DNA from: Antedon mediterranea
Lineage: Eukaryota > Echinodermata > Crinoidea > Comatulida > Antedonidae
Direction: 5' to 3'
Length of the DNA: 64,000 bases
Assembly (NCBI RefSeq): GCF_964355755.1
Contig: NC_092679.1
Coordinates: 6,756,001-6,820,000, forward strand
Below, piece by piece: positions 13,901 through 25,900 of this stretch. Numbering within the stretch: the stretch's first letter is position 1; each line of letters begins with the position of its first letter. The position numbers and the translations under genes were made by a program. The notes beneath the pieces are model-generated. The model had not been told where the DNA came from, did no database searches, and worked only from the letters and a program-made list of their open reading frames with translations.

Positions 13901-16900
13901 TTCAACAAGCTTAAGGGAAAAAGTTATTTTTTAAACTGTAATTTCAATCCAAGTACCAAGTGTAAGCTATCGATATCCTACTAAAGTATTTTCTACAATA
14001 AAGTAAATATGTCAAACCTGGATTTTGATGCTGCATCTTCTGTCAGTAGGAATGGATTCTGATTGGCCGATGAATTTGAGAAGGCGCTCAGCCCAAGCAG
14101 CATAATCTGGGACAGACCAATGCTGCTTGAATCTCTTGGTCTGTGTAGTTTTAAGCACACTGATCTTGTAACCTCTGGCTTCTGTAGCTGCAACTTGATA
14201 TACGTCAGGCCACCAGTTGAAATTGGGGAACTGATGGGGATAGAGGTGTAACCATCTCTGCTGAGCTCAAGAGCTACCGCTGATGGGCAGGCTATACGGG
14301 TAGAAATAAAACAATTATTAAAACTATATTTCTTCTTGCTTCAATAAGGAAAAAAATGTTTAAAATATTATTAAAATCACATCTTTTTGCCTGAGCATGG
14401 TAATGGTGTTTATTTGAAATTTGCAATTTTGTATTATTGAATTACTTAAATTGCATGCCTCCAAAAAGAGCACATCTGGTGGAGAAGAGCAGACAGAATT
14501 TGAATAAGTAATATGTCTAATTCTATGGGACTTTTTAATTTAAATAATAAAACTATATATAATACAGTTTTGATCATAATAGAATTATAAATGATGTTAT
14601 TTCTAAGTTGCTATAAATCATAAGGTGTTATGAGAGGCACTTAATTAAAGGAGAGAAAGACAAAGAAAGGAATCTTACTGGCTAATGATGTCAGATGAGG
14701 TTGGATGTGAATTTCTTTAATAAGTACAGCACCAGGTAGTGTAATGGTGAGATCACACCAAGACTCATCTGGGTAGAAATGATAGGACCATGCAGGAGAG
14801 CGAGCCCTGCGATGTGGTGCTTGAGGTTGCAGAAGTACCTCAGCTGGTTGTGCCGTTGGGCTACTCGACGAAATCGATCCTGAAAGAAACAAATTCCACA
14901 TTTATAGTACAAGAACAAGAAAAAAGAAATTTTTAATTACCACTTTTTATGCAAAATAAACCAAAGTCCAGAGCACTAGAATGCATCAAAAACCAAATCA
15001 GTATTTATCAGAGTGTGATGTTTCACTTTGTGAATACACTGAATCGATAACTCTAAAGCTCTGTCTAGTACACTATCAAATTAGTTTGACAAAAAAATGT
15101 AATGTGCCTAAATAATAAGGTAGTGATATGCCTAAATATGGTAGTGATATACCCAAATATGGTAGTGATATGACATCATCATGTCCGTATATTGGCACAT
15201 CACACTTTTTTGTCACATAAAGTTTGATAGTTTAGGCTTAAGCGTAGGTCTTGTCTTTATTTATACTAGTCTATCTTTCAATATCCAGCAAGCCAATTTC
15301 TTCTGTGCTTAGTTGGCTAGTGAAGTCTTTTTGTATGTAATTATTTATTGTGTCGTTTGTTTTGTATGGGAACCAATCTGAGTAAATTCCCTTTATGGTT
15401 TTCCTCTATTCCTGGTTGCTGTTTGTTTTCTCTGTGCTTTCCTTATTTTTTTTAGACAAAAATGGATACAAAATAATGCAAAAAAGTCACTTACCATGTG
15501 GAGCAAAATTGTACAATCCATCAATGGTTTCTGTTTCAGACGTCAAGCCTCTGGATTTTGGAATATTAGCTGAAGGTGGAACAGCACCCCCATTGGGTTT
15601 ATTTGCAACGCCGAGTCTCTGCATGATACTGGATATAGCGCTAGGTGTTGTATCAATTACTGTTTGGTTACTGCTCACAAGATTTCGACAAAATACTTGG
15701 ATTCCACCTAAAAAACATACATATAATTTGAATAAAGTGGAAATGAAAAATCTGAACTAAGAATATAATTGTCAACTTTGATTTCTTACATGTAATTTTA
15801 GAATATAACTTTACATCAATGTAAATTACTGAATAAACTGCAACTATTCTAAAGTTATATTTCAGAGTATTACTATCAGTAATTATTGTTTTCAAAAGAA
15901 AATTAAACTAACAAAACTTACCCATGTTATGAAAGGATTGCAATGCCTTTTCTGAACTGAGAGCTCTGAGAATAAACCAGAGAAGAGGTTCTGAAAGAGG
16001 TGCCGCAACAGTTGGCATATGTCCTCTATCACCCCCACTAATGTACGACATAATGTTCTTAAGAATCAGATCTACAACCGTTGCCTTTGTATTCAGAGTA
16101 CACAGCACCTGATAGATGTTATCCCCGACAGAGACGGATTCACCAGTAGATAAAGATTCTGTTGTCAGTTGGCATAAGCCACCCCCGATGATCATTGCCA
16201 TTGTGTTACTGTCGCAGTAACTTAAAGCAGACAATAGCAGAGTTACTGTCCTAGACTGTGACAGAATAATGTCAGCGATATATTTAGTGCACTCTGTCAT
16301 TGTTGGTGCTGTACTTGAGGTAGATGCAGAAGACTTCTCTTCATCACTGATGGCAGTCGTGTTGACTGGCTGTTCAGAGCTTTCACCAGTTCGCTGCTTC
16401 TCTTCATCACTTATGGCACTGAAAGAAGAACCAGAAGCTCCTTGTGGTGCATCCAGCTGTTGTTGAGCAGCATTGATCTTACTGGAATCTGTCATTGGTT
16501 CCAAATCAGAATTCTCTGAATCTGGATGATTGGATTTATGGTTATCAGGAATGTTGGATTCACTGATGGGAACTTCTACTGTGTCAATCGGAATCTCAAC
16601 TAAATTGTTGACAAGTCTTAATAAGTAGCACATCAGATCATCACGACCTACACCACCATCGATGGATTTGTACTCCACACCTCGTAGCATGCTGGCAAAC
16701 AGACCAGTGAAACAGGACCTAGCACTGAGTGTGCTGGTTGATGCACTATGGCTGGTGACCTGTTGTGCAGAAGACAAATGACTGTGAACCAACAGCACAA
16801 TGGCATCAATGAGGTTGACAGTGTTGGCAACATCAACCGTTGTAAACTCTTGTTCCAGAATACACTCTAACAAAAAGATTTGAGCATCCAATGGACCCGT

Positions 16901-19900
16901 TCCTACTTGAAATGCACCCCTGTAGAAAAGGAAAAGAATCACAATTTAAAGAAACACAAATTATAAAATTAATGATTACACTAGACATAAAGTTGTGATA
17001 AATTATTCACACTATAGTATAGAGGCCTGTATTGTTGGTAGTAAAGGGGTCAAATCAAACTAGGTCATTGTATTGGGAATTAACCTATTATTTTTACTTT
17101 TTATTTTTTATTAGTGAGCTCCACCTATCTTTTTAATAACAATCATAATATTGATATAAAGTTTGCGGCACACCACATATGTATAGTTTTGAAAACAAAC
17201 TGTTGAGTGTCTCGATGTTTCGATCAATATACTTTGAAGGTCCGTAGGATTAAGAATAGGAAAATCATAATCTAGACTCAATTTCATCCCCCATTTTGGA
17301 TCAATTTCGCATTCTAACAGCAGTGACCTTATAGCAACAGTAGATAATTTATTTAAAGATTTTATTCATTTAACAAATAGCTTTATTGTCCCTAGAGTTC
17401 CAGAGACCAAAAGCTCCACCTAATATCTTTATAAAAGACACCAACCTTGGCTCTACAACCATCAATTGTAGAAGATTTAATAGAAGAGATTTAAAGGTGC
17501 TGGTGTGTGGTTCTGGTGATGTTGACACTCTCATCTGAAGCCTGACTAGGAAGTCTTTGACTGCCTGTACTACTGATGGACCAGCCTGGTAAAAACATAT
17601 TCATTATCATCTCATCATTTGTTCTTATTTTTGTTATTTAACATTTCTTATTCTGTATTATATGTATTATTGATGCCTTCATGAGACAAGCTTTTGCTTC
17701 TAGTAAGGATTCCTGTTATTGTTATAACTGAATAAATGTGGAATATGTTTTGATGGATACATCAAAATAGGCAGGGAATTGAGAATCAAACCTTTAAGAT
17801 ATGTATAATCTTTTATATAAGATAGATCATGTTTTTAAAAGGAGATATTCCAAAAACCTAAAGAAAACTTTATATTTGTTACATTTTGTTTGTAAGCTTC
17901 TTACCTGGCCTTGAATAGTGCTGTCTCCTGGTTGTAATATATTGCCAGAGAAAAACTGAACAAGAGCAAGCAAGAGATTGTGGTCTTCTACCATCAAATT
18001 GGCCATCCACACTGCTTCTGATGTCTCTTCAGGGTCATGACATCTGGAGTTTGCCAGGCAACAGAGTGTCTGGAAAGTTAAACACCACGTTTGCAGGTGT
18101 GTGTTAGGCTGCCGTGCAAGGCAGGCTAGAAGATTTGACATTGAATCCTGTAGTAGAGGTATCGTTGGTACAAGACTGGCATTGAATTTTTTAGATTCTT
18201 GTTTGTGTTCTAGCACAGTTGTAGCATTGATATTAAGTGTGAGCCAAAGTTGCAGCAATGCTTCTAAATTCACCCTCTGATTTTGAATCTCTCCAAAAAG
18301 CTGATTGAAACAGACTGTTAACATTTGCGTTGAGGACATCAACGGGAGAGGGGTATCGATACTGTTGTTATCTGCAGTGTTGCCTGAATCGGCAGATGAT
18401 TGTACAGATTGAGATGGCAGGGAGTCTGTTACTTGTGCCTGGCTAACAGCACTTACATCCGTCAGAGAAGATATTTTTAAATACCACTCAGCTTGCATTT
18501 GAAGCCCTAGTTCTAGCCTGGCATCCATCGCAAGTGAGACATTCTGCAGAGTTCCAGATGCACTTCCTTTTCCGTTTCCATTACCGTTCATTGATTGGTA
18601 CAATATACGACCGGAGCTGGCACCAGCTTTCAGAGTTCTCTTGGGGCCCTTTGCATTGTAGCCATCTTCCCAAAGACTATAGTATTTTGAAGAGCCAAAG
18701 CAGATGTCATCAATATCGTCTGGAAGTGCATAACCGATGTCTAATGGGTCTGACAAAAAGCTTGGCTGCTGCATTGGGTGTACCATTATGCTTTCATCTG
18801 GTGTTGATGACAGAGGTGGAAAATCGGATGCTTCTGTAGAGTAGTAAACAAATTGAAACATACACACACATTACATCAATGTTTTCATGTCTGTTGACAT
18901 TGTTTGTATATGTTTACATTACTATTTACATACATACATATTATTGAGTGTAAATGAGTTGCACTGTATTTTATGGACTTTTTTTTTATTATAATACTGT
19001 AATACCATTATGCGCTCAAAATATACCTTTAGCTTATACATCCGATTCTCATATAGTATTATGTCTGGCTTTAGAGATAATAAACAGCACTAACTCACTT
19101 AATCTCTAGGTATTATTACACATATTACTACCACCAACCTGTAGAATATACAAAAACCCTACCTGCTGTATCTCCCATGATGTCAAAGACGTTCCCTGCA
19201 ACACCATTAACCTCAGCGCCTCCCGTAGCTCCTGCCACTTCTATTTCTGGTGCTGCATCATTCGTGAGATCAGGATCAATTTCAAGTCTTTCTTCTCCAT
19301 GAGTTCCTTGGTTTGATGCCTCCTCTATTGGGTGTAAAAGTTCACCTAGAAAGAAAAGCATGTTCAAAGTTTACATCTTTACTCTTGACTTTTCGAAGCG
19401 CCCTCTAATGTCTATTTCAAGAATCATGTCGTAGTATCTGCTTGCACTTCAATCTCTAAGCAATTCAGTGAATGAGCGGTTTAAACAGTGGAACGGTAAT
19501 ATGTAGCCATAACATCAGCAAGGGTTTGAGGCTCGCTTGCTGCATGGTTCTGGTGGTAGTACGGGTCTTCACGGATAAGGACAATAAACCATAGCTCCGG
19601 TGTACACATCAAGCTCATGTGCACTTTAAAGAACCTAGTGCATCTTTTGAGATGAGTAGGGGGTCACCCCGGTGTACTAGTACACACACAGCCACTGTCA
19701 CTCGCAGACACTGATCATAGCTGGGCCCTCTGGAAAGCCATTCATTGACTGAGGTCAGAGGTCACCCAGTATAAATAAATACAAATATGACTAACCTTCT
19801 AAGATATCTTGTAGAAGACAAATGATTGCGTGAGAAGCCCATGGACCGCCCCAAGAAGCTGCACCACAATTGAACTTTGACCCAACACACAACATCAACA

Positions 19901-22900
19901 ACTGCTGAAGCTGCTGTTGTGTCATTACCTCAGCAAGTGTAATTGCCGGCCTGGTAGAGTTGCAGATCCTTGCAAGTACCTGAATTGTAAAAAAATGAAT
20001 GTTAATATCCATACATCTACTTTCTAGTTATGAAAGTTAAAAGCAAACTAACTAGGCTTTTATTGGAATCTGGGAAATCTCACCTTGCATGCTACAAGGA
20101 ATAGATCCACATGGCAGGTGAAATCCATAGATAGCAACAACTGTGTAAGTCCCTGGACAACAGGTAAACACTGCTCTCTTGGTAGTCTAATCTGGGCCTG
20201 GAAAATATCTGCTGGCTTCTCTGAAGCATCATCATCCCCCTTGCTGTCTTTCTCCCCCTTGCTGTGTAGTTCTTGGTAGGCCAGCCGTCTGATTCTTAGT
20301 AGATCTTTGGAATGCTGTGAAAAAAATTTTTGTTTAAATTTAGATTAAACATGCTTGCATGAGGTAATACTGAATGTACCAAATGGTACGGGTTGTGGTC
20401 AGGGGGTTTAAAGTTCTTGCTGGCCTAAATATTTTTATTTATTTATATTGAGTGGTCTAGACATCGGAATCGTAACATGTAGCACCATATCTATATAATA
20501 TGTAATACCAGCAAGTTTTCAATGCTCACTTGGTCCATGGTTCTAGATGTAGAACGAGGGTTCTTGGACAACCACTATAAACCATAGGCCCAGTGCACAC
20601 AAAATGCTTGTGTGCACTTTATAGATCCTAGTACATCTTTCAAGACGAGTAGGAGGTTCACTACATAGTTCACACCAGTTCACACACAGTCACTGTCACT
20701 CACAGCCTCTACTTAAAGTAGGCCTTCTGGTAGGTTCAGTAATATGTTGCATGCGTTGGTGCAATAATGTGATCGATTTTGCAACTTGACAATAAAGATA
20801 AAGAACCTCACATCATTAAGTTAGTAGTAAATAGTTGTACTTTTAAAATAATTTGCTATAACCATAAAATATACGTTTTATTGATGTTATGTGCATGCAT
20901 GGATATACAGTATATATATATATATATAAACACAAGAGGCAAAGAACATTAATTCTAAACCGCCCGGTGATATACTGAAATTTAATTAATTAATTTGAAA
21001 CGAAAAAAAAAAAAAAATTTCTCATTCTCACAGATTTCCTCATCTTTATCGTTTCAAATGATATATATATATATAATACAACGAGGGCAAGGATCTGCAA
21101 CTCTACCAGGCCGGCAATTACAGGCGGTCCGAGTTCGAGTCTCGGTTGGGGCGACTTTTTCTCATTCTCACAGATTTCCTCATCTTTATCGTTTCAAATT
21201 AATTGATTAAATTTCAGTATATCACCGGGCGGTTTAGAATTAATGTTCTTTGCCTGATTTGTTTATATATATAAAAGTATCTCTTCGGAGATCCCGCCTC
21301 GTGAATAAAAATACTGTAAGATGAGGGCGTATCAATTTGATCTCTGGTGCGCGTGCGTACAACTGAGGACTAGTGCTGTTCCGCCGTACCACGCCGAGAA
21401 TGTTAAAGAGTCGCTATCCAATCGAGTTCGAACAATACCATGAAAGCCCCAGTGGTCTAATGGTTAGGACATCTGCATATCAAGCAGGCGGTCCGAGTTC
21501 GAGTCTCGGTTGGGGCGACTTTTTCTCATTCTCACAGATTTCCTCATCTTTATCGTTTCAAATTAATTAATTAAATTTCAGTATATCACCGGGCGGTTTA
21601 GAATTAATGTTCTTTGCCTGATTTGTTTATATATATATATATATATATATATACTACTTTATTGAATTGTACTGTTTTTATATTTTTGTTTTTGTTGTTT
21701 TGTATATATAGTATATATACGTTAAGTCTGGAAAAGAAGTAAAAACTACAGTTTGGTCTCTACAGGCTTGTTTCGTGAGTCGTGCAACTCACTTATCAGG
21801 AGACTATAATGAGAACAATCAATTACAACGTTGCTTATAAGCACATTTACATTTTATATAGTATATATGTATTTGTATAATGTACTGTTGTATAGCAACA
21901 ACATGAATAAATGTGGGTGACAGCCACGAAAGAGAAAAAAAAAAGATCTTCACATCACTTAAAATAGATAAAGTGGAGGAGCCTAATTAAATGCAACTCC
22001 TGTAATCTCTTTACAGAATTTCGAGAACAATTACCTTAGATTTGTGTTGTTTGTATTCCTTGAATACCTTTTGCAATACAAGTGGGTCTTTGTCTTTACC
22101 TTCTTCCACCAACATTGTCTGTATAGCTTTATGCTTGCTCTGAACAAAAAGAATTGTTTATTATTAAATAAAAATAATCTATATTATCATAGAACTAAGC
22201 CAAAATTTGTTCCTCTATCCGATACTAGCGCCGGGCACCTTTTAATTCCCCTTTATCCATTAGCCTATATTAGAACGGAAAATTTGTACGAAAAATGTGC
22301 TAGACCAATTTTTTGCAACTGCCGAATGCTGCGTTTGGTAATTCTATGCACTTTATTTCCTACGTCGCAATTAAGTCACTCGGTTCATTAGCAATACATA
22401 CATTTATAGATTTGTATACTGCATTGTAAAATAATATTACTGTAGTTTTTGTTTGAATCCCGAACCTTAAAATCATTATAAAATGGTGCCCATCCATTGG
22501 ACGGGTCGGGTACCTGTTAGTAAATATAAATAGCAAACTACCATCATCTTCAATACTGTAGTGACATAAATATGTTGCTGAATTGTTCTCTCACTTTAAA
22601 TTTAATAAGAAGAATTCTTCTTTATGGTGATCTTAAAGCTTTGTTCCCACTTAGACGCAACACAATTGTGTACGCCCACCGTAAGTAATTTGACCAATCA
22701 TGATGTGATGGGTCATCAAACTGCCACTTGTGATTGGTCAACTCACTTCGTACTTGCACCCAAGAGGGAACAAGCTTTAATGTTCAATAATTAATAAATC
22801 CTTACTTCTAATTGTTTAATTTGTTCTTTGTGCATTTTCATCTGTTTTGCAAGCCTCTGACACTGTGCTTGATTTGTAGTGCCTCGTTGAGTCTTGGGCA

Positions 22901-25900
22901 CTTCTGTCGTTGTCAGGTCCAAGTTAATGAAGTCCCATCTACTACCAGCTAAAACATAAGAAAGAATCAAATTAGATTAGCATTAGAAACAAACATTGTA
23001 CTGTGTGCTGTTGACTGCATGTAGCCTAGGCTTACATTCTAGGCCTATTTATTATTTATCCATGGAACACAATGAAACAATATAGAGCAGAACCTCTACT
23101 TTGGAACATCAAGGGAACATTTTCCTGTGAATTAAATGTCAGGCATACTGTGTATATATATACAATTGTTGAGGCCAATTTACACAGACGAGCGGTAATG
23201 GTAATAAAAATATAGAATCTATGATATTCCTTATGGTTTCAGCTAAGGATAGATACAGATTATACATGGGACAAGCTACGTGGTTTTTCGCTAACCACTA
23301 TCGCTCATCTGTGTAAATTGGCCTTTAAGGTACATATTATTTTTAATTAAATTAGAAGTTTACCTTTTCGTTTAGTTTTCTTTTCAGCCTCCTTAGCAGC
23401 TGCAACATCATTGCCATTTTCATCCTCTTCAGTTGGTACATCTGCCGCTGGTGGCGTTGCTTGTTCAAGTGTACGTGATAAGAATAACAGTACCCAACCA
23501 ACCAATGGTAAATCAAGGTTCCCTAGAATACATAAGAGAAAAAGCGTAACTGTATTGCAAATGTTCTATCCACATGGAACAGCTGTGGATGCGGATGATA
23601 GTGAGCTTTCGTTTTTGGACGATAGACAGAAGGAGATGGTAGATGGAAGAAGACGGTAATTTTTGTGAAGAAAAATCTGTGCATGCGTATAAGCCCACAC
23701 AGTTCCATTCACTGGTCGATTTATTGCTTGTCTTGCGTCTAGCATCTCAACGAAAGCTCAATATTGGTGGTACAGAGAAATGAATTTTCAAAACTGTAAG
23801 CTGTGTTCAGTTAAGCCTAGTCTACACTATAAAACTAGTTTGACAAAAAAAGTGTGATGGTAGTGATGTGCCCAAATATGGTAGTGATAAGATATCATCA
23901 TATCCATATATGGGCACAAAACTTTTTTTTTGTCACCTAAAGTTTGATAGTGTAGACAGAGCTTTCAGTTTACCTCTACAACTCCTATAATATCCTTGTG
24001 TATTTTGTAGTGGGGACAGCATCTTGCCAAGAAGTGCCAGGAAATGTTCCAACACACCCATGTTGCCTGACATAATTGACTTATGACCCATCAGTGTTAG
24101 CAGAACAAATACCCTGAAGAAAAAAATTAAACTCAATAATATGACGGAAAAAATGCAAACAACTGACTCAAGTGAATAAAGTGGATGACATAAAAAAGGA
24201 TTTTTTTTTGTCATATTTGGCTTGTCATAATTGCTTCCACCGGAAACAGTGCTACTAATTTTAATAGAATTAGACAATATAGTATTAAGAATACATTGTT
24301 TTAAATTACATAATTATGGATTAGTTATCTAAATGGCTAATCTTAATTGACCCCACCATACACATTTATTGACACATCAAATATTATTAACAGATTACTA
24401 GTATTAATAATTTATATCATAATGTAGATCGAATAAGGGTGGTATAAGCCACAAAATAAAAATAAATACACATTTATTGATACTAACCTCTCTTGGGGGA
24501 AAACTTCTGCTTGTTCAGAATGAAAGAGCTCCTCTAAAGTTGTAGCTAGAAACTCGCCCCACCAGGCCTGCGATTGACACACGCGCTGCAGCAGTGCTCC
24601 GGTAGTGACACGTACACGTGGAGTTCCACACATGATCAGATCCTTGAAAAGCGCCTTACAGCTCTCCATACTCATTATATGCAAGAGCGCCGCCGGAGGA
24701 CTTGGATTCAATGACGTTATACTGATGAGGCAGACAACAAGGTATTCGGCTACAACGCGGAGCTGATCTCCGGAAGCGGCTTTTATGGATGATTCTTTAT
24801 TGAGCATCTCAAACTGGCTGTCATCGTCTTCAACTTGTTTTAACCGATTTACCACCCTTTGAACTAAGTTTAATTGATTCTGTAGTTGGATACATTCCAT
24901 GTACGCTTTTCGCATTTTAGTAGACATCCCATTCTTTTCGTCTTTTTTAGATGCTTGGCCCAGGCTTTGATATGTACTATGAGCTGCATCTAATAAATGT
25001 TCTAAACGGTCACACGCAAGTCGATAACGACAGTGAATATCTTCGCGTAACATAGCAACAGATTGTGTGTACTGTTCTGCAGAAACCGAATCGTCTGCTG
25101 AGCTTACGGCCGAAGAGAGTAAGCTTGCAACATGTTGTTCTTGTTCCCATGGAAACACAAAAGAATGTCCATAAAAACAGCCAATTGGTATCTTTGTTCT
25201 AACGGTATTGCGACCATATCTACCAATCACAGTAATCTAAAATCAAACACAGTCAGTATATATTATAAGAGACAGACATACAACAATACCTTTAATTATT
25301 TTGTTCAAACCTATTTATACAAAATATTAAACTTACCTTGACATATCTACAGAGAGGTGGAGGCAGAAGGTCATTCATGGTCAAGTCTCTTTTGCTAATG
25401 TCCATTGACACCACTAGTCGTTGACCATCAACTTCTTCTCCTTGGGACCACAGATCAATTGAAAGTGAGGCCAACTCAGTACATGAGGGGATAAAGACAT
25501 CCGTCAAAAGAATTGGCCGTCCGAAATCGAGCGTCACGTAACGCCGTGCACCTGTAAGAGATTTAGAATTTATTGTAAGTCATATTTATATTACTATAAG
25601 TATATATTATTATATATTACTTTAAAAACATAAAACAGGTCATTATTTGTCTTAAATGTACGTACGTAAATGTACATATTTTATGGTAAATTATGATAAA
25701 AAGAGAGAAACAATGCACTACCTAAGTAGCTTGCTGTGAACGTCCTCTGTCTGACTCTATTTTAAGAACCACACCAACCAAGAATAAAAAACATACCTGA
25801 ATGCATTCTATCAATAACCAACAGATGTGGTTGGGGTGGTTGAATCAAACTCTGTACGCACACAGTACTGGCAGACTTTGTGTTCTGACCACCAACAGCG

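Noticed and set aside
23411-23659. 82-codon plus-strand ORF over exon 26
   Set aside because: Shadow of the BIRC6 exon; the open frame runs out of the exon with no support.
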